This document shows positions 26,363 to 37,678 of a stretch of DNA of 64,000 bases, piece by piece. The notes below the pieces were generated by a model. It saw only the letters and a list, made by a program, of their open reading frames with translations, made no database searches and was not told the origin of the DNA. Every line of letters starts with the position of its first letter. Positions within the stretch are counted from its first letter, which is position 1. A program made the position numbers and the translations under genes. This DNA comes from Terana coerulea (Eukaryota; Basidiomycota; Agaricomycetes; Polyporales; Phanerochaetaceae), in assembly GCA_024811115.1 (NCBI GenBank), contig JAKOGH010000690.1:620001-684000 (forward strand), given 5' to 3'.

Positions 26363-28391
26363 ATGCCCGCTGACGGCGACTTCCCCGGTCACCCTGACGA
26401 TTCCGTCACGACGTCTCCAGCACACGTTGCACTGACGTGGGACTGGAAGCGCATCTCGGCGCGCAAGGTTGCAGATCGCGCGGCTGTCTTGAGCCAATTT
26501 CCGGACTGGCACCTTAAGGATGAAGTATCCGACTCACTTCTTGATGTGTCGAAGCTCCCGATTTCGCAGCTTACCCCACGCGAGCGGGTGATTGTCCATC
26601 TCGATGCGACCGCCCTCGTAGAGTCCCTTCGCAAGCGCCGATACACGGCGACAGAAGTCACCAAGGCGTTCTGTCATGTGGCGACGATTGCGCAGGGACT
26701 CACGAACTGCCTCACCGAGGTTTTCTTTGCGGAAGCTCTGGCCCGGGCAGCGGAACTTGACCGACATATGGAAGAGACAGGCGAAGTCGTCGGGCCATTA
26801 CATGGGTTACCGGTATCCATCAAGGACCACATTCTTGTGAAGGGGCATGACACAGCAACAGGGTATACGGAATGGGCGTACAAGACCAAGGCAACGAAGG
26901 ATGCGGTTGCGGTTGATATCTTGCGTAAAGCCGGTGCGGTGCTCTACGTCAAGACTGCGAATCCGCAGACCCTTTTGGTAAGTCTTTGCTCCTGCCTTTC
27001 CGGAAAATCGTAAGATTGACAAGGGGTATTGCGTAGTCGTTAGAGACCAACAATAATATTTATGGCCGGGCCCTTAATCCATTCAATCGCAGTGAGTGCC
27101 CGGTCAATGATTGTGTTTTTCTCAATTGCAATCATTCCACTAGTTCTCATCATTTGTTCGCAGAACTAACTCCGGGGGGCAGCAGCGGAGGCGAAAGCGC
27201 GCTGATATCGGTGCACGGCAGTCCTCTAGGCGTCGGGACAGACATTGGAGGATCAATAGTAAGCATGGATAACTTACGTGCTACACCGCCCTCACCTGTA
27301 CAATTTCACAGCGCATTCCCGCTGCCCACGCGGGCCTGTACGGCCTCAAAGGGTCTGTGGCTCGCATGCCGCATGCCGGCCTGTTGGGCTCTCACGACGG
27401 GATGGACGCGATCATAGGTACGAACGCAATCTCGGGTGCCCGGGCGGTCAGTGACGACGGCTCTAGGTGCTCTGGGACCCATTGCGACCTCCGCCCGAGA
27501 CCTCGCTCTCTTTTGCCGGGTCATGCTCGGAATACCAGCCCTGGCTGGTGGAGCCACCGCTTTTGGAGATGCCCTGGAAGCAGGATGTTGTCGACGGCGT
27601 GGGGATCCCCGAACGGTTGTCTATTGCAATTCTGTGGGACGACGGTCATGTAGCACCACATCCTCCGATTCTTAATGCTTTGAAGCAAGTGAAAGACGCT
27701 CTCGTCGCCGCAGGCCACGATGTTATCAGCTGGGTACCGGTCGGCCACGGTGAATCATGGGACCTCATCGTACGTCGCCTTATTCTTCTGCAACCGGACG
27801 CGTCATTAATGCGGCCCTGTCATACAGACTAAACTTTACTTCCTAGACGGAGGTGAGGAGTACCGTGAACTTTTGAAGCGCGACCCGGCTGTCCCGCAGA
27901 CAGAGTGGATCATGGCTCAAGTGCCCAACGGTGGAGCCCCGTTCACCGTCGCGGAGCAATTCCGCCTCAATCTAGCCCGCGAGGCATTCCGCGCAAAGAT
28001 CCTGCATCACTGGACCTCGACGCAGGCCCGTACGGCCACCGGACGACCTGTCGACGCGATCCTAAGCCCCGTGGCGCCGACGCTGGCACCTCCACACGAC
28101 ACCACGCGGTGGTGGGGGTACACGTCGTACTGGAATCTCATGGACTACCCTGCGGCGGTCTTTCCCGTCGGGAGACTCGACGCGAACTCATTCCGGCCTG
28201 TGGATGTCACGGCGGAGGTTGCGCTGCCGAGCCAGCCGCGCAACGCCACCGAGAGTTTTGTGCAGGGACAGTGGGATCCGACCATTTACCACAACGCATC
28301 CGTGAGTTTGCAGCTCATTGGGAAACGGCTGAACGAGGAAAAGGTCCTGGGAATGTTACAGAAGGTTGAGGAGGCGATCCGTCCAACTTAA
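26363..28391 (+). CDS. Amidase (amidase-signature family)
   Basis: Hydrolyses C-N amide bonds; fungal members act on simple amides or other small substrates. After a short N-terminus (MPADGDFPGHPDD; an upstream in-frame ATG at 26252 is possible) comes WDWKRISARKVADRAA, then LTPRERVIVHLDATALVESL. The Ser-Ser-Lys triad is visible: Lys in LPVSIKDHI, Ser in TPGGSSGGESALI, and the nucleophile Ser in GTDIGGSI. Then come RIPAAHAGLYGLKGS and GPIATSARDLALFCRVML. The next block, QPWLVEPPLLEMPWKQDV, is one frame away: one extra G at 27529-27530 breaks the gene, with no room for an intron. The C-terminal half to 28391 is intact (VDAILSPVAPTLAPPHD, GYTSYWNLMDYPAAVFPVG). Introns lie near 26977-27036, 27090-27163, 27258-27311, 27419-27466 and 27770-27829. 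Confidence 0.88.
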
Positions 28392-30081
28392 ATGACACGT
28401 GCTGCCCCTGCTGAGCATGCGAAATTTGTACAGGCTGACAGATTTCACTGCAATCATTATTACACGGCCCTGACATGGATTTCGCGTAGGCGTCCTTCCG
28501 GGTCAAAGAGCGAAAACCAGCAACTGAGCCCAGGCACCGAGGTGTGGCAGGCCCGATAACCTTGTGCGAGGTACGTGCGTGCCCCTCGAACTTGTCGGGA
28601 TGATGTTCTGGGGCGGTGGCATCCGGAGGAAGTTCTCAGGAAGGAGTCGTCCATGTCGATATTGTTGATCCATAGCGATGCAGGCGACCCTGCCTTGGCA
28701 GGATCACCCCAGGGTGTGTTTCGGACGTAAGAACCACACCTGGGGGCTGTGGCGGGTCCGCGGGTACCAAGGCGACAGCGAAGGATGGGGGCCCTGCATG
28801 GCCTTAAGCAGAGAAGTCGACCGGTATGGGTGCGCACCTTCCAAGCCTTCTGCGGTAGCGTAAGGCTGATCGACCTTACGGCACATATCAATGTTGTGCT
28901 GTGAAACCCGACGGCTCGCTGCGCGGTTTCAGGCCCGAAATATCGCGAGAGGGCACGAACGGCGAGAGATGGGCGGATCGCTCTCGTGCCGGAGGAAAAC
29001 GGGCGTGTGCCGTTCATGGCGGGCCCGGAGAATGCGCAGACGTACTTAGAACGCGCCGACAAAACCGCTCGGGGCGGACGGCGGCCGTAGCGTTGTGGGG
29101 GAGAACTCTGTGTGATTTTTTGAGATGAAAAGCGAACGCAGATCGCTCCGTGCCAGAAGGTCTCAGACGAGTTGAGAAGAAAGACTGGACTGTGCGAGCT
29201 GACCGTCTGAGAGCGAGGCGTGCCTCGAGCGCTCCGGCGTCGAGATCTGTGAGGTTGTCGAGTCAACGCCGAACGGCGTGCGCCAAACGTGGCATCCGCC
29301 ACGTGGCCGAAATCGCACCGGCCTCGTTGCGACGCTTGCCTTGCGCCTCTACCGCGACCAAAACATTCGACCCTCCGCCGTCAACATGCCGGAATTTCTC
29401 GGACGCCCGAGGGTATGGCTCTGAGGCTGATGAGATGGTGAGAAAGATCGGTCGTGCTGCACTGTAAACACAGCTGTAGTTTGCATCCATTCTCGAAAAT
29501 GAAACTGACCGTCGCTCTCCCAGATCCATCGTGTTGCAGATGCTGGATCCTGATTTCAGGCCTTAATCGTGGTTTGGATCCCGTCACCCTCCCTGCTTTG
29601 TTTTCCGCGCGGAGAGCGGCGGCTTAGAACCCCGATGTCCCAAGACCGAGCGCTCCTGCATAGGACAGGTCGCCGCCGGAGGTACCTGAGCACATGCCAA
29701 AACCGTACACGCAGCAGGCCTCTCTGTTTAGCTCGGCCATCCTGGCAACCGGACTGTACGGATGATGTGACATCAGCTCGTAGCCTAACTTTCCAGTGTT
29801 GGGTGACACGGTAAGGGTGGGCGGCTCAGGGTCATGGTTGCCGTAAGTTCTGCAAACAAGACAAAATGTTGGAATGCTAACGCGCACAATATTAGTCACA
29901 GAATAGCTGTGCGTGCAAGGTATATAAAGTCCTGCTACCAGGATGGCAGAGCAACACATACGTTCTACTCGCCTTTCGCTTCCTCTCACTTCTCATTCGT
30001 CTCTAGACTTTAATACTCGTGAGTCATCTCAACCCTGGGTGTCCTTACTAAGCTGACCGGCACCCTTAGTATATTGCTAAT
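28392..30081. other. Gene-poor GC-rich interval
   Basis: About 1.7 kb. A 280-codon minus-strand open frame (28460-29302) is Arg/Ser/Pro-rich with no family signal and I do not call it. A perfect 7-bp stem, 8-nt loop hairpin sits at 28859-28880. The right end carries the promoter of the acetyltransferase gene. Confidence 0.4.
29921..29928 (+). promoter_or_regulatory. TATA box of the GNAT gene
   Basis: TATATAAA about 150 bp before the ATG at 30082. A likely 5' UTR intron lies between them (donor GTGAGT near 30019, acceptor CCTTAG ending about 30069), so the true leader is short. Confidence 0.6.
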
Positions 30082-31291
30082 ATGCCTGCTCGCACTGCAC
30101 CAAGTTCACATTCGCCATGCGTAGTCATGCAGCACGATACGGCGAGCGACTTCCTTGCAGTCGCTTACCCTACGCTACGGCGCCACGAAGCGTCGGCGAA
30201 TATCGTATTGGCGCATGCGTTAAAGCGGGTCAGCACAGAGGCAGCGCTCTCTGGCTACCAGTTTACATCCGACACGGACGTCGATGCGTGGCTCACGGCG
30301 GCCGAATCCTCCTCCTTCACCCCACATCGCACGCAGGGCGCGTTCTGGCTCACCCTCTGGAGCTCGGCACCACATGCGGCTCCGACGCTCGACATGGTCC
30401 TCGCGTGCGTGGACTGGACGCTCGGAAACTATCCCGTCTTCCTTTGGTCCCCCAAGCATCCGAGCGAACACTCGTCTGCATGGCTCGTGCCGCGTATCGC
30501 TCAATTGACCGACCACCTCAGACAGTGCACCCCTGCCGAGCGTGTCTTCTCCGTCTTCGGCATGACGTCCCTCGTCAAGACGTTCGCACGTCGCTGGTCG
30601 CAACTCACTGGGTATCAGATCGAGGCCGAGCCCTTCTATGCTGCGTACTTCTCCTTCTGCCACGCAGGCACCTTCAAAAGCACGAATGCTGTACTGCCGG
30701 CGGACCATCGCCTGCGCAGGGCAATGATGTCGGATCTCGAGGCCGTGGCGCAGCTCTGCAAGGAGTTTGCCGACGACAGCGTACGTACTACGCGTAAATT
30801 CACCTTAATTGACCCTGTGGTACTGACACCGGCCCTTTCCTAGGTCTTCTTCCCACTGTCGATTGATACGGCCAGGATCGAGGCTCGCGAGCTAATCTCC
30901 AAGGGTCAGATCTGGGTTTATGATCTTGCGGGATCCATCACCACCATCTGTGCGGTGACCAGAAACACGCACCGTGTCTCCGCTATCACCAAGGTCTACA
31001 CCACGCCCCGGTGGAGGCGACGGGGCTGCGCCGAGTTCCTAGTACGCTATGTCACCGCTCAGTGAGTATCTCACCATCTCGCCGTCCCGGATCTTGCCCT
31101 GATAGCCCTGCGACAGACTGTTGTTCGACTGCGGAAAGGAGAGCGTGGTGCTATACGTCGGCCACGAAAACAGCGCGCAAAAGGTGTATCACCGCGTCGG
31201 GTTTGCCGGCCTGTGCGGCGACGAGAAGGTTGCTGGCGTGGAGGACTCCCTAGAGCTGGGCTTTGTTGGGTCTGCGAGGGGACACTGGTAA
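30082..31291 (+). CDS. GNAT-family N-acetyltransferase
   Basis: Transfers acetyl from acetyl-CoA to an unknown amine. Exon 1 (to 30780) starts MPARTAPSSHSP and holds the long fungal N-terminal domain (FTPHRTQGAFWLTLWSSAP, GNYPVFLWSPKHPSEH). Exon 2 (30844-31062) contains VYTTPRWRRRGCAEFLVRY, the acetyl-CoA-binding motif A in R-R-x-G-x-A form. Exon 3 (31112-31291) has LYVGHENSAQKVYHRVGF, motif B with the family's Tyr, and ends SARGHW with TAA. All three exons keep phase. Related proteins occur in many Agaricomycetes without assigned substrates. A TATA box and probable 5' UTR intron lie upstream. Confidence 0.85.
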
Positions 31292-31559
31292 GATGCCGAC
31301 GGACTCTATTCTCATTAGTTGTTGGCCTCGCACGTTCGCGTTCTGATCATGTTTCAGCATCCTGCGAACTGCACAACTACCCACTGTATCTCTAGCATTA
31401 TTTATGTAGCCCTACCCTGCAGCCTTTCGTTCAGCCACTACTTCCTTTTGTATTCCGTTACCTTACAAGCTCTTATCTGTTAGGTACCACTTCTGTACAT
31501 ACGCTCTCACTGTAATCGTTGTCTAGTACACGTCCAGGTTATCCATCGTTATTATTGCA

Positions 31560-33945
31560 TTACATGTCTTCGCGCCTAAAGTCCCCGGATTTACCGCCTG
31601 ATTTCTGCACTACCGCGATCTCTGAAATAACCATCTCCTTTCCAGCCACCGCTTTCAGCATGTCCCATACAGTCAACAGGCCGACAGACACCGCCGTCAA
31701 TGCCTCCATCTCTACCCCGGTCTTGCCTTCGCACGTCACGCTTGCCGTGCATTGTATGCTGTAGCGAGCGCGCACTGTCGGCGCTTCCGCCGATGGCTCC
31801 GAGGGGCTGGCCTCCGACCTCACGTACATCGGCCCTGTGCGAGCGACATGCATGGGCGCGGGGGAAGATGGGCGGTGGACTTCCGGGTGCAGCGTAACTG
31901 CGATGTGCGCGAGCTGGAGCGGGTGGCAGAGAGGAATAAGATCATGCGTCCGTTTACAGCCCATGATGGCCGCCAGCTGGGCGACTGTCAGCACATCGCC
32001 CTTCGAGCGCGCCTTGCGCTTCGCCTGCTCGAGCGGCGTCGTGGGCTCGCGCGCACCGTCGCCCGGCGATTCCGTAATCAGCTCGTAAGCGACTTGGGGG
32101 ATGTGGATCCTGCCGCTGGCGACCGCGGTCCGCTGGGTGGGCTCCTTTGCTGACACGTCGACCATCGCTGGCCGACCCGATGCATCAATGTGAGTCAGGC
32201 GCGGCGTGACTTTCGGCGCTGCCGATGTGGAATACCGTCGAGTCTGAGACGAGAACGAGGCGAGTGGGGGATCAAACGGCACAGGATGCAGATTTCGGAG
32301 ATTAGCCTGCGAGAGAGGCGCACGCGTCGGACGAGCGACGCCACGAAGCCCTATCGGCAAATGAATAATCAGGAGGTACACATTAGAGACAAGACAGCAT
32401 GAAACAAACATGAGCAGTGTACTCAACCGCCGATTAGGATCATGGGACGGTTCGTGACGGTGTCGATGTCCTCCATGCCGGCGTGCTTCTCTCGCTTCCC
32501 CTGCACAGCCCGGCCAATTGTGCGCAACAGGTCCCCGTCGCTCGCGCCCTGCCGCATTTGATCGCGCAGCGAGATCTCGGTCGGATCGAACAGGCAGACC
32601 TGAAGATCCCGCAGCGGCGATGCGATGAGTCCAGGGCGGCCGTCAGACATTACACACACAGTCACGTACCTTGATTTGCCCGTCGGCCGTGAGCCTCAAC
32701 CGGTTGCACGTTCCGCAAAAGTGATCAGACATGCTGCTTATGAAACCGAAACTGCCATGGTGTCCTGGTATGATGTAATTGCGGGCCGTGTCATTGAATT
32801 CGTCCGGTGCCTTCGTGACTCCCGGGTACTTCGCACGTATACGCGCAAGCAGTTCGGAGGACGGCACCATCTTGCCTTTGTCCCACTTGTTGCCTAACGT
32901 TGATTCAGCACGACATCACCACAAAAACGGCGCGGTACGGCACCTGTGAACGGCATGAACTCGATGAAGCGGACTGAGAGGTGTTTGTCCCTCGTCAATT
33001 CGACAAAGTCAAGTACTTCGTGGTCGTTCAAACCCTTGATTACTACAGCGTTTAGCTTAACGGAGCGTAGAGACGACGCCAGAGCGACGTCCAGCGACTT
33101 CATGACAGCTTCATGGCCGGGCCGCCTCGTCATTATTTCGAATTTAAAGGGATCCATGGTATCCAAACTAGAAGTGTCCGAGGATCAGCACAAACAGAGC
33201 CACAGACTCACTCCAGGACAACGGACCTCAGGTTCAGGTGCGTAAGACCATTTGCGATAAGCTCAGGTAGCTTACGATGCAGTGCAATTCCATTGGTAGT
33301 CATTCCGATTGACTCAAGGCCGCATTGCTTGAGTGTATTGAGACGGGCTACGATGCCGTTGCGGTGTAAGGGTCGTACACTTTGGACAACCGGTTAACGG
33401 CTCACCAACAATGTTTATCAGACCCTTCCGTACCGTCGGCTCCCCTCCTGTCAACCTAATCTTCGTGACACCGTTCCGTACAAAAAGCGTCGCGAGCCGC
33501 ACAACTTCCTCGTCGGTAAGTATGTTCCCGCTCGGTGAGAGTTCGATGCCTTCGCTAGGCATACAGTAAAAGCCTGCATTGCCGGTGTTCAGTTCAGTAA
33601 CCACGCGCATAGCCGATAGGTAAATCACATACAGCGAAGGTTGCACCGCTCGGTTAGGGATATCCGCAGATAGTTGTGTTGTCTCTGGAAGGTATCGACC
33701 AGGAACGGCGACACCACCCCTCTTCCGCATCAACGCGAGCGATCCGAGCCTGCGCAAGTTGACAACGTCGGTCCAGAATAACCAATACATAATGACACGG
33801 GATGATATGGGCGCACCTTTGCCCTGACATGGTGGTCCAGAGGGACGGGATATGCCTGCTCCGCGACTGCCGCAGTCTTGAGACCGCGTAGAGGTGCCGA
33901 CGAGCCGTGCGCAGACCTTTGTCTCAGGAGACATGTCCGCAACAT
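31560..33945 (-). CDS. cnxABC: MoaA-MoaC fusion, molybdenum cofactor biosynthesis step 1
   Basis: Converts GTP to cyclic pyranopterin monophosphate, the first steps to molybdenum cofactor, needed for nitrate reductase and other enzymes. The N-terminus [20 protein letters not shown] looks mitochondrial. The radical-SAM centre is [14 protein letters not shown] (CX3CX2C), split by an intron inside the second Cys codon. The second cluster motif is [16 protein letters not shown] then VC. The MoaA part ends RPMILIGG. An intron (32351-32427) joins it to a linker and MoaC, which has [40 protein letters not shown] and [13 protein letters not shown], ending at TAA 31560-31562. One G is missing in the run at 33717-33720, which otherwise breaks the frame before [14 protein letters not shown]. 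Aspergillus cnxABC is a similar fusion. Confidence 0.92.
32351..32427 (-). promoter_or_regulatory. Intron with weak donor at the MoaA Gly-Gly end
   Basis: The exon ends inside the last Gly codon of LIGG. The donor is GTTGAG and the acceptor is CGATAG. If it is not removed, the next codon after Gly-Gly is TGA (32423-32425), giving a MoaA with a free C-terminal Gly-Gly. If removed, translation runs through GGLRGVARP into MoaC. Confidence 0.75.
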
Positions 33946-34470
33946 GTCAAACGTCCTTGCCGTGGTCGGGGTCGGCGGTAGTGGTGGTACGGACGAAGGA
34001 AAGGAGAAGGGCCGGCTTACCCTCAGCGATGAGATAGTGGAGGTGGTACATCTGTGACGCGCCTGCAGGCATGGGCGCTCAAATCGCCGCCCTACTAATC
34101 CGCGATCAACTGTTGACAGTCATGTGCTCGTGCTGAACTCAAGGCTTCATAAGGACGAATGTTACTCGACTGCTCAGTGACCGGTCAAAACATTCTGTAG
34201 GTACTGTATTTCATCGACGCCCTGTCAAAAACATGTCGTATATCCTCCACGGATGCTCCTGATTTGCCGTCAGGTTCAACCGCACGAAACGTGCCCCATT
34301 GTGCGGCCCTACGGAGGTCCAAGATGTGCCTAGATCGGTGTTTGTGTACCACTCCATTAAGCATTTCCGAACGGGCTCATCGTTCCGAGATAGCCATGAG
34401 AACCTTTTGGCTGAAGAAGGACCGCAAGTGAGCTTGTGTTGTGTGGCATGCTATGGTTCTGACAGTTAGC
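33946..34470. other. Intergenic, 5' of MoaA-MoaC and 3' of the glycosyltransferase
   Basis: I see no supported gene. It contains the promoter of the molybdenum cofactor gene. Confidence 0.5.
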
Positions 34471-36373
34471 TCAGCCTGAGCCGAAGAGAAAGGTTCGCAC
34501 GCATACCCATGTGTGACCGTCCTGCGAGATATACATGTCGGTGACCTCCAGCATCCTTTGTGTTCGCTCGTTGACATACAACACCATGCGCAACCGAAGC
34601 CAATCCTTGCCCACATCGCGGAAGAAATCGAGCTGGACATAATCGCCGGCCTTTGCGTCTAAGGAAATTAAAACAAACGGTGTTAGTGCCTGGAGCCTGC
34701 AAATGCGAATTGCAAAAATAGACATAACATACTGGTCAAACTTTGGAAGAACGTGTCGGGGCGGTCATCAACCGCACGGGATGGTGGATGATTCACGTAA
34801 AGCTGGGCCGCCGGTCCATTTGCAAGACGATCACGGTTCTGCGCCTCCAACTCTAACACGCCCCTTGTACCGGTGCTCTTATGAACTAGGTTGGCCGGTA
34901 ACAACGGGATGTTCACTTCCAACAGACAAGAGCTGGTACGGCATACGGCTCGCGCCACTGATGTTTCGCCCTCTACCTGCGACGCAGGGTGACGAGAGAC
35001 ATAGGGTAACTGCGCACCTAAGCCGAGGGCGGAAGCCAGATACTCCGTAGCCCGAAGCTACGGCGAAGGTTCATATTAGCTAACATCCTGATATTTCGAG
35101 AACCCGACATCTGCACGCTTACGATATGTTTGTTATTTCTATCACCCCCCTCAGCGCCGACGGTAAATGGTTGTCCGCCACCGAGTTCTACGCCCTGATC
35201 AAACCATATATCGGGGATTCGGTTACTCAGGATCGTGTAATAATTGTCGGCCATCTTCAGCTCGGCGCCGGAGGCATTCAGATAATGCATGAGACGAAGG
35301 AAGTCGGCGGCCTCGGAACGATGGAGCATTGCGCCGTGGCCTAACCAAGCAAAGGAAGTGTGGACCGGTGTACGTCCGTCAACGTGAATTTCGCGAAGCG
35401 AGGAAGATAGATGCTCGTGCGATGGCAGCAGGTAGATAGTGTGGGGTTTGGAACTTCTTGAATCCGAGCATGCAACGCGCTGATCACTTCCGGGATTACC
35501 AGGTAGTCGTCGTCCTGACACCAAAATTGAGATCATACTATGCATCGCGGCATGGACATACGCACCTGAATGAAGCAGTACTTTGTACTCGCTTGGGCGC
35601 ATGCGACAAACCTTGCCTGAAAGTAAGTGTTTTCAGGGGAGTTGTGTATCTTCAACTTCGACCTCGAGCACCCCGTCCCAGCGAAATCCTACTAGGCATT
35701 ATTTGTCGGCATACCAAGCTCCAGTCCCGCAGGTAAGACTTCAATACCGCACATTGTATAGAACCGGATTTGGATTGTTGTTCCATATGAACACTTCGGA
35801 GATGATATTGTCCAGCAACGGGGAGCATAGCACCGACGAGATATGCAAGACATTTTGGAACCTAGACCAATTTAACACAACTGCCGTCGTATCGGGACTC
35901 CTAGAGCCGTGTTCTAGATCTTCAAGCAACCCAACCCGTCGATAACCCTGCGGCATTATGTCTCGTTCAGCCGAATTCCAACACACTGTGAACGCGTGGT
36001 ACTGACTTCGAAACCATCCCAAAACCCGTGCCATCTTGAGTGCCGTCTCCCCAGAAATGGCGCAAGGAACGCGATGCTGATTGTTGCAAGCCAGAAGACG
36101 AACCGGCGAGAGAACATCGTCCCGCAAAAATAGGTCGAAAGCAGTCGAGAGGGGAAGAGCCAACCAGCGTTGGGCGTGGAGGGGAGGAGTTGATCGCCGT
36201 TGATTGGGACCACGGCTAAATGATCTCACTGACTTTCCCCGCTTACGTCGTTGATAGAGCGGGTGGCGCTTAGGGCGTAGTCTGGACGGCGGCGAGTTGA
36301 CCACGCACACCCGCTTACCACCACTACCACCACCACCGTCCACACTCACGACGGCACGCTCACTGACACTCAT
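34471..36373 (-). CDS. Glycosyltransferase, exostosin/GT64-like, type II membrane protein
   Basis: The start MSVSERAVVSVDGGGGSGG is at 36371-36373. A signal anchor (FVFWLATISIAFLAPFLG) follows, then TTAVVLNWSRFQNVLHISSV, which resembles the nucleotide-sugar-binding start of GT64 domains. QDDDYLVIPEVISAL supplies the acidic metal-binding motif. Later blocks are HTIYLLPSHEHLSSSLR, FAWLGHGAMLHRSEAADFL and DNYYTILSNRIPDIWFDQG. The C-terminal part (QLDFFRDVGKDWLRLRMVLY) ends FLFGSG with TGA at 34471-34473. Frames change at about 36200, 35990 and 35455; the last needs one missing A and leaves no room for an intron. Acceptor sugar and substrate are unknown. Its start codon is only 48 bp from that of the NIPSNAP gene. 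Confidence 0.7.
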
Positions 36374-36421
36374 CTACCCTTATACAAGCCAAATATCGCG
36401 ATCTAAGTCACTCGTTTGAAG
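36374..36421. promoter_or_regulatory. 48-bp space between two divergent start codons
   Basis: The ATG of the glycosyltransferase (-) and the ATG of NIPSNAP (+) are separated by 48 bp containing an AT-rich centre. Either the leaders overlap or the promoter elements lie inside the two genes. Confidence 0.6.
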
Positions 36422-37678
36422 ATGCTCTCTCGTCTCAGCACGCGAGCTTTGCCAACCTCGGTGTCATTGGCGTCTCAAACACGGAGGGGCATTTCGGTTC
36501 AGGTGAGAGCCAGCATGTAGCCGCATGTTTAAGCTTACGCTTAACTTATGCTTGCTCGTCGCAAATCCGCAGTCCATACTTCATGGTTCCGAGGAGGCTA
36601 AGAAGGAAGGAGACACGCAGATCCAGCAGCACTCGAGGCTGGTCGCGCGGGGGAAGTATGTGCACGGCTTTGAACGTACGTGTCCCATACCTCGCGTGCA
36701 AAGCAACTCTCACAGTATGTATAGTGCACAAGGTGAAGCCCAGCGAAGTGGAGAACTATAGAAAGGCCGCGTACGTGCTCATGTTGGCGCGTACAACCAG
36801 AGGAGACTGAGCTGCGTGCTTCCAGCGAGGATTACTATGCGGCAGTGAAGGACGACCCATCACTGCACGTCAAGCTTTCAGGTAGCTGGGAAGTGGTGGT
36901 TGGCGAGCAGGACACGTTCTGTACGCATTGTCGGCTTTTCTCTCTATCCCCACTGACCAAACGCCGACAGTGCACATACTCGAGTACGAGAACTTCAGCG
37001 GGTACGACAAGACTACTGCTGCGATACGGAACTCGGACGTGGGTCTACTTCTTGTGGCCCTGTGCGTCGGCGTGCTCAGACTATGATCGTAGTACTTGAA
37101 GGCGTACAACAAGATGATCCCGTACCTGAACTCGAGAGAGTCTCAGCTGTGCCAAGAGTTCGCGTTCTTCCCAACGGCGCCGCCGCACGCCGAGGGTGGC
37201 GTCTTTGAGCTCAGGAAATACCAGCTGAAGGCCGGGGCTCTTCTCGACTGGGAGCACGCTTGGTCAGTCCATGCAGTCCTCCAACATACTTGAGCTGTAT
37301 TGACGGTGATCTCCCGGATCAGGCGCAGAGGCATTGAAGCTCGCCGGAAGTTTGTCGCCCCTGTGGGCGCATGGTTTTCGCAGGTCGGCCGCCTTCACCA
37401 AGTATATCACATGTGGCAGTATCCGTGCGTGCCGCCATGAATGCTTGTGGGGGTCTTAGCGCTCACCATTCACACAGGGATCTGCAAACCCGCAAGGAGA
37501 CCCGTGAGAGGGCGTGGCAGCTCGAGGGCTGGTCAGATACAGTCTCCAAGGCAAGTGACATGGTGGTGTAGTCAGCGTTCGCAGGCTAACGGGCACGCCG
37601 GTGGCGCAGACGGCCGACTTCTCGAAGTTCATGGATTCATACATTCTGGAGCCGCTGCCGTACTCCCCGCTGAAGTAG
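36422..37678 (+). CDS. NIPSNAP-domain protein, mitochondrial
   Basis: The start MLSRLSTRALPTSVSLASQ is basic and Ser/Thr-rich, a good mitochondrial presequence. Joined exons give SEEAKKEGDTQIQQHSRLVA and KYVHGFE, then KVKPSEVENYRKAA, EDYYAAVKDDPSLHVKLSG and SWEVVVGEQDTF. VHILEYENFSGYDKT follows, then the second repeat with VFELRKYQLKAGALLDWEHA and RKFVAPVGAWFSQVGRLHQV. The last exon ends EPLPYSPLK with TAG at 37676-37678. Two tandem dimeric alpha/beta-barrel units with ELRKYQLKAG and H-x-W motifs are typical of NIPSNAP proteins, linked in animals to mitochondrial quality control; the fungal role is unclear. About nine small exons; all phases fit. Confidence 0.9.

Noticed and set aside
28460..29302. 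A 280-codon minus-strand frame
   Set aside because: Arg/Ser/Pro-rich, no domain, no plausible introns, starts without a clear promoter; GC richness alone can keep it open.
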